From NCBI RefSeq assembly GCF_008642315.1, contig NZ_CP029192.1, positions 8,184,001 to 8,248,000 of the forward strand: a DNA stretch of 64,000 nucleotides. The letters are read 5' to 3'. Positions 17,515-25,402 of this stretch are shown here, in pieces. This DNA comes from Streptomyces venezuelae. GTDB lineage: Bacteria; Actinomycetota; Actinomycetes; Streptomycetales; Streptomycetaceae. Made by a program: the position numbers and the translations under genes. A model generated the notes under the pieces. That model saw only the letters and a list, made by a program, of their open reading frames with translations, had not been told where the DNA came from and ran no database searches. The first letter of the stretch is position 1; every line of letters starts with the position of its first letter.

Positions 17515-18816
17515 ATGAGAATGCCCTCCCGTCGGCGGCAGACAGCGGTGCTGCTCTCCGCCGCGCTGACGGCCACCGGTCTCATCGTCGCCACGCCCTC
17601 CTCCCACGCCGAGGCCGCTCCCGGTTCCTCCGGCGGGGACCTGCGGCTTGCCAGCGGTTCCGAGACCGCCGTTCCGGACGGCTGGATCGTCGTGCTGAAG
17701 GACTCCGGGCGGCTGACGGACTCCGCCGGGACCGGGTCCGGGTCCGGGTCCGTGTCCGGCTTGGCGCGTGAGCTCGTCGGGCGGGCCGAGGGAGCGCGGC
17801 TCGGACATGTGTACCGGGCGGCGCTGCACGGGTTCTCGGCCCGGATGAACCGTGCGGAGGCGGCCCGGATCGCCGCGGATCCCCGTGTCGCGTACGTCCG
17901 CCAGGACACCCGTGTCCGTATCGACGGCTCGAAGGAGCAGGCCGCGAAGGGCCGAACCGCGAAGGAGCAGACCCAGCCCAACGCGCCCTGGGGTCTCGAC
18001 CGCATCGACCAGCGCCGCCTCCCGCTGTCCACCACGTACACCTACCGCACCACCGCCCCCGGCGTGAGCATCTACATCATCGACACCGGGCTGCGCACCA
18101 CCCACGCGGAGTTCGGCGGGCGCGCCTCCGTCGGGACCGACACCGTCGGCGACGGCAGGAACGGCGACGACTGCAACGGGCACGGCACGCACGTGGGCGG
18201 CATCGCGGCGGGGAAGACGTACGGCGTGGCCAAGCAGGCCAGGCCGGTCGCGGTGCGCGTCCTCGACTGCCAGGGGTCGGGCACCACGTCGGGGGTCGTC
18301 GCGGGCATCGACTGGGTGACGGCGAAGGCCGCGAAGCCGGCGGTCGCGAACATGAGCCTCGGCGGGGCGGCCAGTGACGTCCTCGACAGCGCGGTGCGGC
18401 GCTCCATCCGCTCCGGCGTCACGTACACGGTCGCCGCGGGCAGCTCAGGCCAGGCCGGCGGCGCCTGCAACACCTCGCCCTCCCGCGTGCCGGAGACCAT
18501 CAGCGTCGGCGCGAGCGACCGCGGCGACCGCCGGGCGTCCTCCTCCAACTACGGCTCATGCGTCTCCCTGTTCGCACCAGGCGTGCAGATACCTTCCGCC
18601 TGGAAGGACAGCGACACGGCGACGGCCACCCTCAGCGGTACGTCGATGGCCACCGGGCACGCGGCCGGCGCGGCCGCGCTGCATCTGGGGTTCCGGCCCA
18701 CGGACACTCCGGCGCAGGTCAAGAAGGGCCTCGTGGACAACGCCACCACAGGAGCGCTGCAGGGCACCCCACCCGTCACGCCGGACAAGCTGCTCTACAC
18801 GCTGTACCTCGGCTAG
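17515..18816 (+). CDS. secreted S8 (subtilase) serine peptidase, proteinase K-like
   Basis: 433 residues from the ATG at 17515; ATGs at 17491 and 17521 are alternatives and no ribosome site decides between them. Signal peptide, then an I9-type inhibitor propeptide (VPDGWIVVLKDSGRL ... VYRAALHGFSARM ... VAYVRQDTRVRI), then the catalytic domain. The triad is Asp190 (YIIDTG), His223 (NGHGTHVGG) and Ser377 (SGTSMATGH). Family-typical blocks VRVLDCQGSGT, NMSLGG and ISVGASD are present. Unusual: the oxyanion-hole Asn expected after AAG is Ser310 (VAAGSSGQAGG), and the Pro after GTSMAT is Gly. The protease should be exported and self-processed. Its stop TAG overlaps the stop of the convergent gene in the palindrome CTAG. 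Confidence 0.88.
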   Translation: MRMPSRRRQTAVLLSAALTATGLIVATPSSHAEAAPGSSGGDLRLASGSETAVPDGWIVVLKDSGRLTDSAGTGSGSGSVSGLARELVGRAEGARLGHVYRAALHGFSARMNRAEAARIAADPRVAYVRQDTRVRIDGSKEQAAKGRTAKEQTQPNAPWGLDRIDQRRLPLSTTYTYRTTAPGVSIYIIDTGLRTTHAEFGGRASVGTDTVGDGRNGDDCNGHGTHVGGIAAGKTYGVAKQARPVAVRVLDCQGSGTTSGVVAGIDWVTAKAAKPAVANMSLGGAASDVLDSAVRRSIRSGVTYTVAAGSSGQAGGACNTSPSRVPETISVGASDRGDRRASSSNYGSCVSLFAPGVQIPSAWKDSDTATATLSGTSMATGHAAGAAALHLGFRPTDTPAQVKKGLVDNATTGALQGTPPVTPDKLLYTLYLG

Positions 18817-19928
18817 GCCGGGCTCGGGACCGAGGTTCCGGCCAGCAGCCGCTGGACGTCGCGCACCGCCGCGCGCCCCGCGCGGTTGGCGCCGATCGTG
18901 CTGGCCGACGGTCCGTATCCGACCAGGTGGATGCGGGGGTCCGCGGCGACCCTCGTGCCCTCCAGGCGGATGCCGCCGCCCGGCTCGCGCAGCCGCAGCG
19001 GGGCCAGGTGGTCGACGGCGGGGCGGAAACCGGTCGCCCAGAGGATCACGTCCGCGTCGACACGGCGGCCGTCGGTCCACTCGACGCCTGTCGGTGTGAC
19101 GCGGTCGAACATCGGCAGCCGGTCGAGGACACCCTCGGCCCGCGCCCGCCGGATCGCGTCGTTCGTGGGCAGCCCCGTCACGGACACCACGCTCCGCGGC
19201 GGCAGGCCCTCGCGTACGCGCTCCTCGACCATGGCGACGGCCGCGCGCCCCCAGTCCTCGTCGAAGGGCCCCTCGCGGAACACCGGCTCGCTGCGGGTGA
19301 CCCAGGTGGTCGACGCCGCGTGCGGGGCGATCTCCATGAGGTGCTGCGTGCCCGAGGCGCCGCCGCCCACGACGATCACTCGCTGTCCCGCGAAAGCCTC
19401 GGGGCCCGGGTAGATCGCGGTGTGCAGCTGGCGTCCGCGGAACGAGTCCTGGCCCGGGTAGCGAGGCCAGAACGGCCGGTCCCAGGTGCCCGTCGCGCTG
19501 ATCAGGGCACGTGTCGACCACGTGCCGGCCGACGTCTCGACGAGCAGTCTGCCGGCCTCGCCCTCACGGACTGCGCGCACGTCGACGGGGCGTCGTACGT
19601 GCAGGTCAAAGCGTCGTTCGTACTCCTCGAAGTACTCCCCGACGACCTCGGACGACGGGCGTGCGGGATCCGCGCCCGTCAGCTCCATCCCGGGGAGCGC
19701 GTGCATCCCGTGCACTTTCCCGTACGTCAGGGACGGCCACCGGAACTGCCAGGCACCGCCGGGCCGGGGAGCGTGGTCGAGGACCACGAAGTCGCGGTCC
19801 GGCTCGTAGCCGACCCGCCGCAGGTGGTAGGCGGCGGACAGGCCGGCCTGCCCGGCGCCGATGACCACGACGTCCACGTCACGGACCGTGGTTGCGGCGG
19901 ATGCGTCTCGTACCCCGATGTCGTTCAC
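18813..19928 (-). CDS. flavin-containing monooxygenase-type NAD(P)/FAD oxidoreductase
   Basis: 371 residues, GTG start. Two Rossmann motifs, VVVIGAGQAGLSAAYHLRR near the N-terminus (FAD) and VIVVGGGASGTQHL in the middle (NADPH), bracket the FMO fingerprint FRGRQLHTAIY (FxGxxxHxxxY). ATGTWDRPFWP and ILWATGFRP are typical of this family. It probably oxygenates a sulfur- or nitrogen-containing or ketone substrate with NADPH. It lies downstream of ssuD on the same strand, 141 bp away, in a spacer full of 20-bp repeats and a hairpin, so it may be read at reduced level from the sulfonate operon and may join in organosulfur use. Its stop codon overlaps the subtilase stop (CTAG, 18813-18816). Confidence 0.85.
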   Translation of the reverse strand: MNDIGVRDASAATTVRDVDVVVIGAGQAGLSAAYHLRRVGYEPDRDFVVLDHAPRPGGAWQFRWPSLTYGKVHGMHALPGMELTGADPARPSSEVVGEYFEEYERRFDLHVRRPVDVRAVREGEAGRLLVETSAGTWSTRALISATGTWDRPFWPRYPGQDSFRGRQLHTAIYPGPEAFAGQRVIVVGGGASGTQHLMEIAPHAASTTWVTRSEPVFREGPFDEDWGRAAVAMVEERVREGLPPRSVVSVTGLPTNDAIRRARAEGVLDRLPMFDRVTPTGVEWTDGRRVDADVILWATGFRPAVDHLAPLRLREPGGGIRLEGTRVAADPRIHLVGYGPSASTIGANRAGRAAVRDVQRLLAGTSVPSPA

Positions 19929-19961
19929 GTTTCTACTAACTTCACCGGAGTCCAGGATCTT

Positions 19962-20058
19962 CCCGACGGACGCCGGATCCTACCGACGGCTTCGGAACCT
20001 CCCGACGGGCGCCAGATTCTCCCGACGGACGCCGGAACCGGCCTCGGCGTCCGTCGGG
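19962..20058. repeat. four ~20-bp direct repeats ending in a 13-bp hairpin, between ssuD and the monooxygenase gene
   Basis: Units start at 19962, 19982, 20001 and 20021 with consensus CCCGACGG(A/G)CGCCGGA; the second is the most diverged. The fourth unit pairs with an inverted copy: CCCGACGGACGCC (20021-20033) against GGCGTCCGTCGGG (20046-20058), a perfect 13-bp stem with a 12-base loop. On the minus strand this is the 3' end of ssuD mRNA and the 5' leader of the monooxygenase gene. The hairpin may work as a terminator or processing stop. Confidence 0.85.
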
Positions 20059-20069
20059 ACCGGCTCGTC

Positions 20070-21278
20070 TCAGCGGCCGCCCGCGACCAGGAGCGGCGCG
20101 CCGCCCGGTGCGGAGGCGGGCCGTCCGTTCGCCGCCGGCACACCGGACAGCGGCGACGCCGGGATCCGCGGCAGCAGCCCGCGCGCGGCCAGCTCGGGAA
20201 TCACGCCCTCGCCGAACCAGTACGCCTCCTCCAGGTGCGGATAGCCGGACAGTACGAAGTGCTCCACGCCGAGCGCGTGGTACTCCTCGATCCGGTCGGC
20301 GACATCGGCATGGCTGCCGACCAGCGCCGTGCCCGCCCCGCCGCGCACCAGACCGACACCGGCCCACAGGTTCGGCGAGATCTCCAGCTTGTCGCGCGAG
20401 CCGCCGTGCAGCGCGAGCATCCGCTGCTGGCCCACCGACTCGCTGCGGCCGAGCGCCTCCTGGGCCGCAGCGATCGTGTCGGGGTCGAGGTCGTCGAGCA
20501 GCCGGTTCGCGGTCGCCCAGGCGTCGGCGGCCGAGTCGCGGGAGATCGTGTGCAGCCGGATGCCGAACCGGACCGTGCGGCCCTCCTGCTCGGCGAGCCC
20601 TCGGATCCAGTCGATCTTCCGCTTCACCTGCTCGGGCGGCTCGCCCCAGGTCAGGTACACATCCGTGTGCCGGGCCGCGACCGGCCCCGCAGCGGCCGAC
20701 GAGCCCCCGAAGAAGATCTCCGGCAGCGGATCCGGCGGCAGCGCGGTGAGCCCGCCGTCGACCTGGAAGTGCTCGCCCCGGAAGTCGAACGGCTTGCCGC
20801 CCCACACCCCTCGTACGACCGAGAGGAACTCGTCGGTGCGGGAGTAGCGGCGGTCGTGGTCCAGATGGTCGCCGAACCGCCGCTGCTCGGTCGAGTCGCC
20901 GCCCGTCACCACGTTCAGGAGCAGCCTGCCGCGGGTGATGCGCTGGTACGTCGCCGCCATCTGCGCGGCCAGCACGGGGGAGATGACGCCGGGGCGGAAC
21001 GCCACGAGGAACTTGAGCCGCTCCGTGTGCTGGGCGAGCGCGACCGTCGTCAGCCAGGCGTCCTCGCACCACGTACCGGTGGGCGTGAGCACGGCCTCGA
21101 ACCCCAACTGCTCCGCGGCCTTGGCGATCTGGGCCAGATACTCGATGTCGGGCGCGCGCACGCCGCTCACCGGGGTGACGCGGGAGCGTGTGATGCCTCC
21201 GTCGGTGTAGGCGTGCCGGTCGACGAGGGTGCGGCCGTCGCCGCCCGTCGGCAGGAACCAGTGCAGGTGGACGTTCAT
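20070..21278 (-). CDS. ssuD: alkanesulfonate monooxygenase, FMNH2-dependent (SsuD-like)
   Basis: 402 residues; ATG at 21278 with GGAGTCC upstream, two bases after the ssuA stop. Luciferase-like (LLM) flavin monooxygenase: N-terminal HWFLPTGGDGR, then FEAVLTPTGTWCEDAW, KFLVAFRPGVISPVLAAQMA, RLLLNVVTGGD and FFGGSSAAA are all close to SsuD. It splits C1+ alkanesulfonates into aldehyde and sulfite using reduced FMN from a separate reductase (SsuE), which is not encoded here. Operon context with transporter genes ssuC, ssuB and ssuA supports the call. The C-terminal 25 residues are a Pro/Ala-rich extension beyond the usual family length. Confidence 0.93.
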   Translation of the reverse strand: MNVHLHWFLPTGGDGRTLVDRHAYTDGGITRSRVTPVSGVRAPDIEYLAQIAKAAEQLGFEAVLTPTGTWCEDAWLTTVALAQHTERLKFLVAFRPGVISPVLAAQMAATYQRITRGRLLLNVVTGGDSTEQRRFGDHLDHDRRYSRTDEFLSVVRGVWGGKPFDFRGEHFQVDGGLTALPPDPLPEIFFGGSSAAAGPVAARHTDVYLTWGEPPEQVKRKIDWIRGLAEQEGRTVRFGIRLHTISRDSAADAWATANRLLDDLDPDTIAAAQEALGRSESVGQQRMLALHGGSRDKLEISPNLWAGVGLVRGGAGTALVGSHADVADRIEEYHALGVEHFVLSGYPHLEEAYWFGEGVIPELAARGLLPRIPASPLSGVPAANGRPASAPGGAPLLVAGGR

Positions 21279-21280
21279 GG

Positions 21281-22327
21281 TCAGGACTCCTTGCGGTACG
21301 AGCGCGGCTCGGTGGTGGAGGGCGGCAGGTCGCCGTTGAAGCGGGTGTCGACGAAGTCGCCGAAGTCGATGCGGCGCGGGATCAGCTTCAGATCGGTGAA
21401 GGTGTCCGCGATCTCCTGCTCGGACGCGATGACGTTCTTGTCCACGGCCACCTGGACGCGGGTGCCGTTGGTGCGCTTGACGGCGTCGAGCGCGACCTCG
21501 TAGGGGAGGCCGGTGTCCCGCGCCCAGACCTTCGCCCACGCCTTGGGGTGCTTGTATACCCAGTCCTGCGCCCTGCGGAGCCGGTCCAGGTAGTCGGAGA
21601 TCGCGGCGGCCTTCTTCTTGTCGGCGAGGGCGCCGGGCGCCGCCGCCTGGAAGGCGAGGCCGTTCGACAGCCCGTCGCCGTCGGTCAGGACGCGGCCGGT
21701 CTTCGCCCGCAGGACCTGCGAGGTGTACGGGTCCCAGACGGCCCAGGCGTCCACCTTGCCGCTGGTGAACGCGGCGAGCGCGTCGGCCGGCTGCAGATAC
21801 TTGACCTGTACGTCCTTGAAGTCGAGCCCGGCCTTCTTCAGGGACGCGACCAGATTGAAATGCGCGGACGAACCCTGCGCCACGGCAACGGACTTGCCCT
21901 TCAGCTGCTGCGGCTTCTTCAGCGGTGAGTCGTCCGGCACGAGGATCGTGTCACCGGCGGCCGCGCCGTGGCTCGCCGCCACCACGGAGATCTTCGACCC
22001 CGCGCCGGCCGCGAAGACGGGCGGGGTGTTGCCGATGCCGCCGATGTCGACGGCCTTGGCGTTGATGGCCTCCAGGAGCGGCGGTCCGGAGGTGAAGGTG
22101 GACCAGCGGATCTTGTAGTCGAGGTCGTCGAGCTCTCCGGCCGCGCGCAGCACGGCCTCCGAACCGCCCTTCTGGTCGCCGACGTTGAGGGTCAACGACC
22201 CCTTTCCGTCGGTGCCGCCGCCCGAGCCGCCGATGGAGCTGTCGGCGGACGAGGTGCCGGAGCAGGCGGCGAGCAGCAGGGCCAGGGGGAGGAGCAGGGC
22301 GGCGGGGGCGGGGCGTGGTCGTCGCAT
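21281..22327 (-). CDS. ssuA: sulfonate ABC transporter substrate-binding lipoprotein (SsuA-like)
   Basis: 348 residues. Lipoprotein signal MRRPRPAPAALLLPLALLLA followed by the lipobox Cys (AACSG). The mature part starts with a Gly/Ser linker and has NMT1/SsuA-type features: LNVGDQKGGSEAVLRAAGEL, ARGLLD-type region replaced by LEAINAKAVDIGGIGNTPPV, and KGKSVAVAQGSSAHFNLVASL. It captures aliphatic sulfonates outside the membrane. Order in the operon is permease, ATPase, this protein, then ssuD. Confidence 0.9.
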   Translation of the reverse strand: MRRPRPAPAALLLPLALLLAACSGTSSADSSIGGSGGGTDGKGSLTLNVGDQKGGSEAVLRAAGELDDLDYKIRWSTFTSGPPLLEAINAKAVDIGGIGNTPPVFAAGAGSKISVVAASHGAAAGDTILVPDDSPLKKPQQLKGKSVAVAQGSSAHFNLVASLKKAGLDFKDVQVKYLQPADALAAFTSGKVDAWAVWDPYTSQVLRAKTGRVLTDGDGLSNGLAFQAAAPGALADKKKAAAISDYLDRLRRAQDWVYKHPKAWAKVWARDTGLPYEVALDAVKRTNGTRVQVAVDKNVIASEQEIADTFTDLKLIPRRIDFGDFVDTRFNGDLPPSTTEPRSYRKES

Positions 22328-22408
22328 GGCGGTTCCGTTCGCTTCGGTACGTGGGGACGGGCGGCGGTGCGTGGAGCGGGAGCGGGAGAGGGAGCGGGAG
22401 AGGGGGGA

Positions 22409-23296
22409 TCAGGGGGCGGCGGCTTCGGCGGGCACCTTGGTGGACTCCTCGGCGGACGAGGCGGGCACGTCGATGGGCGCCTCGACGGACCCCTTGGCGG
22501 GCGCCTCGACGGACCCCTTGGCGGGCGCCTCGATGGACCCCTTGGCGGGCGCCTCGACGCCGAGGCGTTCGAGCAGCTCCGCGCGGAGCTCGCCGAAGCG
22601 GGGGTCGGAGATGCCGCGCGGCCGTTCCAGGTCGATCTCCGTCTCGTACGCGATGACGCCGTCGTCCATGACCAGGACCCGGTCGGCGAGGAGCACCGCC
22701 TCCTCGACGTCGTGCGTGACGAGGAGGACCGCGCATCCGCGCCGCTGCCACAACTCGTCGACGAGACGCTGGGCCTTGATGCGCGTCAGCGCGTCCAGCG
22801 CGCCGAACGGCTCGTCGAGCAGGAGCAGATCAGGCTCGCGCACCAGCGCGCGGGCCAGCGAGGCGCGCTGGGCCTCGCCGCCGGACAGGGTCTTGGGCCA
22901 GGCGTTGGTGCGGTGCTTCAGGCCCACCTCGGTCAGGGCCTGCTCGGCGACGTCCCGGTCGGGCCTGCCCGGCAGCCCGAGCAGCACGTTGCGCCACACC
23001 CGCTTCCACGGCATCAGCCGGGGCGCCTGGAACGCGACGGCCTTGCGGCGCGGCACGAGCACGGTGCCCTCGATGTCACGGTCGAGCCCGGCGAGGATGC
23101 GCAGCAGTGTCGACTTGCCGCAGCCGCTGCGGCCGAGGAGTGCCACGAACTCGCCGGGACGCACGTCGAGGTGCAGGTCGTCGATGACGGCACGACCGTC
23201 GAAGGTGCGGGTGAGGCCGTCGACGCGGACGGCGGAGGACACGGAGGGCACGGAAGGCACAGTCGTGGTCACCGGCCGGTGAACGTCGGTCGCCAT
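22409..23296 (-). CDS. ssuB: sulfonate ABC transporter ATP-binding protein (SsuB-like)
   Basis: 295 residues from the ATG at 23296, which overlaps the permease gene by 28 bp. All ATPase motifs are present: Walker A LLGRSGCGKST, Q-loop VAFQAPRLMPW (typical of SsuB/TauB), signature LSGGEAQRASLA, Walker B LLLLDEPFGALD, H-loop LVTHDVEEA. Core similarity ends around residue 240. The last 45 residues are a low-complexity tail with three EAPAKGS(I/V) heptad-plus-one repeats that the usual family lacks. Confidence 0.92.
   Translation of the reverse strand: MATDVHRPVTTTVPSVPSVSSAVRVDGLTRTFDGRAVIDDLHLDVRPGEFVALLGRSGCGKSTLLRILAGLDRDIEGTVLVPRRKAVAFQAPRLMPWKRVWRNVLLGLPGRPDRDVAEQALTEVGLKHRTNAWPKTLSGGEAQRASLARALVREPDLLLLDEPFGALDALTRIKAQRLVDELWQRRGCAVLLVTHDVEEAVLLADRVLVMDDGVIAYETEIDLERPRGISDPRFGELRAELLERLGVEAPAKGSIEAPAKGSVEAPAKGSVEAPIDVPASSAEESTKVPAEAAAP
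22475..22559. repeat. 24-bp tandem repeat (3.5 copies) in the 3' end of ssuB
   Basis: Units at 22475-22498, 22499-22522 and 22523-22546, then a partial copy to 22559. Units 1 and 2 are identical and unit 3 differs at one base. On the coding strand they give repeats of Ala-Lys-Gly-Ser-Ile/Val-Glu-Ala-Pro. Near-identity suggests recent expansion. Confidence 0.95.
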
Positions 23297-24174
23297 TGCA
23301 GCAGCAGCCTTTCGAGGGTTCGGACGACGAAGTCGGCCGTCAGGCCGAGGAAGGCGTAGACGACCAGGCAGACGACGATCACGTCGGTGCGCAGGAAGTC
23401 GCGGGCCTGGACCATGAGGAAGCCGAGACCGGCGTCGGCGTTGACCTGCTCGGCGAAGACGAGGGCGAGCCAGGAGATGCCCAGCGAGTAGCGCAGCCCT
23501 GTCATGGCACCGGGCAGCGCGCCCGGCAGGATGACGTGCCGCACGAGGCCCCACCGCGACAGGCCGAGCGACTCCCCGGCCTCGATCAACTGGGCGTCGA
23601 CGCCTCGGATCCCGGCGTACACGTTGAGGTAGAGCGGGAACGAGACACCGAGCGTGATGATCGCGATCTTCGGTGCCTCGCCGATGCCGAACCAGATGAT
23701 GAACAGCGGGATCAGCCCGACGAACGGCACGGTGCGCAGCATCTGCACGCTGGCGTCCACGAGGTCCTCGCCGATGCGGAAGAGCCCGGAGACGAGCGCG
23801 AGCGTCGTCCCGACGACGGTCCCGAAGAGCAGCCCGAGCGCGACGCGCTGCAGGGAGACGCCCATCGCGTTCTGCAGGGATCCGTTCTCGATGAGATCGC
23901 CGGCGACGCGGGCGACGGTCCCGGGCGAGGCGAGCACGTCACCGGCGAGTACGCCGGTGGCGCTCAGGACCTGCCAGAGCGCGAGCAGCGCGAGCGGTCC
24001 CGAGGTGCGGCGCAGCCAGCGGGGGACGCGGGCGCGGCGGGTGGAGGAGGGGACGAGGGCTTCGAGTTCGAGCTCAGGCTCAGGCTCGGGCCCGGTCTCA
24101 AGCTCAGGATCAGAACCCGTTTTAGGGGATATGTCGGGTGAGGATGGATGCGGCGGGGCGTGACTGATGCTCAC
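23269..24174 (-). CDS. ssuC: sulfonate ABC transporter permease (SsuC-like)
   Basis: 301 residues, GTG start at 24174 with GGAG seven bases upstream. An acidic Glu/Pro/Leu-rich N-terminal tail (about residues 18-42, partly a GAGCTCAGG-type DNA repeat) precedes a BPD_transp_1 permease with six membrane helices. The coupling motif EAGESLGLSRWGLVRHVILP contains the EAA loop. Substrate call rests on the operon: ssuB, ssuA and ssuD follow. First structural gene of the operon, preceded by the short leader peptide 24355-24438. Confidence 0.9.
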   Translation of the reverse strand: MSISHAPPHPSSPDISPKTGSDPELETGPEPEPELELEALVPSSTRRARVPRWLRRTSGPLALLALWQVLSATGVLAGDVLASPGTVARVAGDLIENGSLQNAMGVSLQRVALGLLFGTVVGTTLALVSGLFRIGEDLVDASVQMLRTVPFVGLIPLFIIWFGIGEAPKIAIITLGVSFPLYLNVYAGIRGVDAQLIEAGESLGLSRWGLVRHVILPGALPGAMTGLRYSLGISWLALVFAEQVNADAGLGFLMVQARDFLRTDVIVVCLVVYAFLGLTADFVVRTLERLLLQWRPTFTGR

Positions 24175-24354
24175 GGGGGCTCCACGGGGGGAGAGGCAGA
24201 CGTGACGGGGTCACCGGCGGCCGAGGCGGCGGCTCGACCGCGAGGCCGAGCCCGGACCCGAGCTCAGGCCCCGCATGCGGACACGCGGGAGCGGCACGGG
24301 TTGCTCAACGGCAGGAACCGGGAGAGAGGAGAACGCGAAAGCGGGGAAAGGGCG
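24175..24354 (-). other. transcribed leader between the short peptide and ssuC
   Basis: This 180-base GC-rich segment separates the leader peptide stop from the ssuC GTG. It repeats CCGAGCCCGGACCCGAGCTCAGG-type motifs related to the ssuC N-terminal coding repeat. It has to hold any attenuation structure of the operon, but I could not single out one clear terminator/antiterminator pair by eye. No other gene was seen here. Confidence 0.4.
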
Positions 24355-24438
24355 TCAGCGGCCGCGACGACACGCGGAGGAGGCCACCCGCAGCAGGTCG
24401 ATGTGACCGCGCGTGGTGAGCAGGGCTGAACGCAACAT
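24355..24438 (-). CDS. 27-residue regulatory leader peptide of the ssu operon
   Basis: Reads MLRSALLTTRGHIDLLRVAS followed by SACRRGR and stop. This matches the short actinobacterial leader peptides found upstream of sulfur-assimilation operons, which share a His-Ile/Val-Asp-Leu-x-Arg core and a Cys near the C-terminus. In the mycobacterial relatives, cysteine-dependent ribosome progress through such peptides controls the downstream genes. It lies 180 bases before ssuC on the same strand. The ATG is 8 bases after a good -10 box, so the mRNA is probably leaderless. The single Cys is five codons from the end, suitable for sensing charged tRNA-Cys. Confidence 0.85.
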   Translation of the reverse strand: MLRSALLTTRGHIDLLRVASSACRRGR

Positions 24439-24445
24439 GCGGCAG

Positions 24446-24475
24446 AACGTAGCCACTTCGTCAGCGCACGGTCAA
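24446..24475 (-). promoter_or_regulatory. promoter of the ssu operon leader peptide
   Basis: On the minus strand, TTGACC (24475-24470), 18-bp spacer, TACGTT (24451-24446). Transcription would start within one or two bases of the leader ATG at 24438, predicting a leaderless mRNA. The remaining 24476-24540 serves the divergent yjbQ-like gene. Confidence 0.7.
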
Positions 24476-24540
24476 TGGCGTCTCGAAAGGCGGACTCCCG
24501 GTATCAGGGAATGGGAGCCGGCGTGGGGGAGGATGGACCC

Positions 24541-24963
24541 ATGCCCGATGCGTTCACCACCCGAGTCCTGCAGGTCACCACCGGATCGACCGAGGTCGTC
24601 CGTGATCTCACCGCCGACTGCGAGGCCTTCCTGCGCGAGGCGGCCGACGGCCGCGACGGCCTCCTCAACATCTTCGTCCCGCACGCCACGGCGGGCATCG
24701 CCGTACTGGAGACGGGGGCGGGCAGCGACGACGACCTGCTCGCCGCGCTGCACACGCTGCTCCCCGCGGACGACCGCTGGCAGCACCGCCACGGGAGCCC
24801 CGGCCACGGCCGCGACCACGTCCTCCCCGCCCTGGTCCCGCCCCACGCGACCCTGCCGGTCGTCGAGGGCCGGCTGGAGCTGGGGACGTGGCAGTCGGTG
24901 TGCCTGGTCGATACGAACGTCGACAATCCGGAGCGGAAGGTGCGGTTGTCGTTCCTCGGTTGA
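24541..24963 (+). CDS. YjbQ-family (UPF0047) protein
   Basis: 140 residues, ATG at 24541 preceded by GGGGGAGGA. The family signature is visible: NIFVPHATAGIAVLETG, an Asp-rich DDDLLAALHTLLP, HGSPGHGRDHVLPALVPP and GTWQSVCLVDTNVDNPERKV. Members form trimers with a His/Glu metal-like pocket; some show weak thiamin-phosphate synthase activity, but the physiological role is unsettled. It is divergent from the ssu leader peptide. Confidence 0.9.
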   Translation: MPDAFTTRVLQVTTGSTEVVRDLTADCEAFLREAADGRDGLLNIFVPHATAGIAVLETGAGSDDDLLAALHTLLPADDRWQHRHGSPGHGRDHVLPALVPPHATLPVVEGRLELGTWQSVCLVDTNVDNPERKVRLSFLG

Positions 24964-25017
24964 GGGTGAGGCACCCTGTTCTCTCGAACCGAGAGCCGGG
25001 AGAAGGGGGCAGGGGCC

Positions 25018-25401
25018 ATGCAGAGCTCACCGGAGCAGGAATCGGTCGAGTTGCCGTACCGGGTGGTGTCGGAGCCGGAGTGGAACGCGGCCGCCGCGGC
25101 CACCGCATCGGTCGGAGTGCATCCGAGCGAGGAACTCGCCGAGGTCGTCGTGGTGTCGGGCCCCTGCCCGCGCTGCGAGCACCACACGGTGTTCTCGGAA
25201 CGGCTCGTGGCCTACTCCGACATGCTCGGCGCGGGCTCCGGACGACGCGGCCTCCTCGCCCGCGCCCTCAGGCGGGCCGCGGCCCGCGGCGGTCGGCGCG
25301 ACATCGAGGTGATCTGCTCGTGCGGCGGCGCCCACCCGGACGCCGGGGAGGAGTCGGGATGCGGCGCCTCCTGGGTGCTGACCGTGGAATGGGGGCAGTG
25401 A
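25018..25401 (+). CDS. unknown protein with two Cys pairs (zinc-ribbon-like)
   Basis: 127 residues, not recognised. A Cys pair CPRCEHH in the first half and CSCGGAH plus a later Cys (SGCGASW) in the second half look like a split zinc ribbon around an Arg-rich segment (RRGLLARALRRAAARGGRRD). There is no signal peptide or membrane helix. The start is preceded by GGGAGAAGGGGG. The next gene begins one base after the stop (TGA-G-GTG), so the pair is surely co-translated and probably works together. Its partner has two membrane helices, suggesting a membrane-bound complex. Confidence 0.75.
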   Translation: MQSSPEQESVELPYRVVSEPEWNAAAAATASVGVHPSEELAEVVVVSGPCPRCEHHTVFSERLVAYSDMLGAGSGRRGLLARALRRAAARGGRRDIEVICSCGGAHPDAGEESGCGASWVLTVEWGQ

Positions 25402-25402
25402 G

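Noticed and set aside
19962..20058. CRISPR-like array
   Set aside because: Units of about 16-20 bp are back to back with no spacers and no cas genes nearby.
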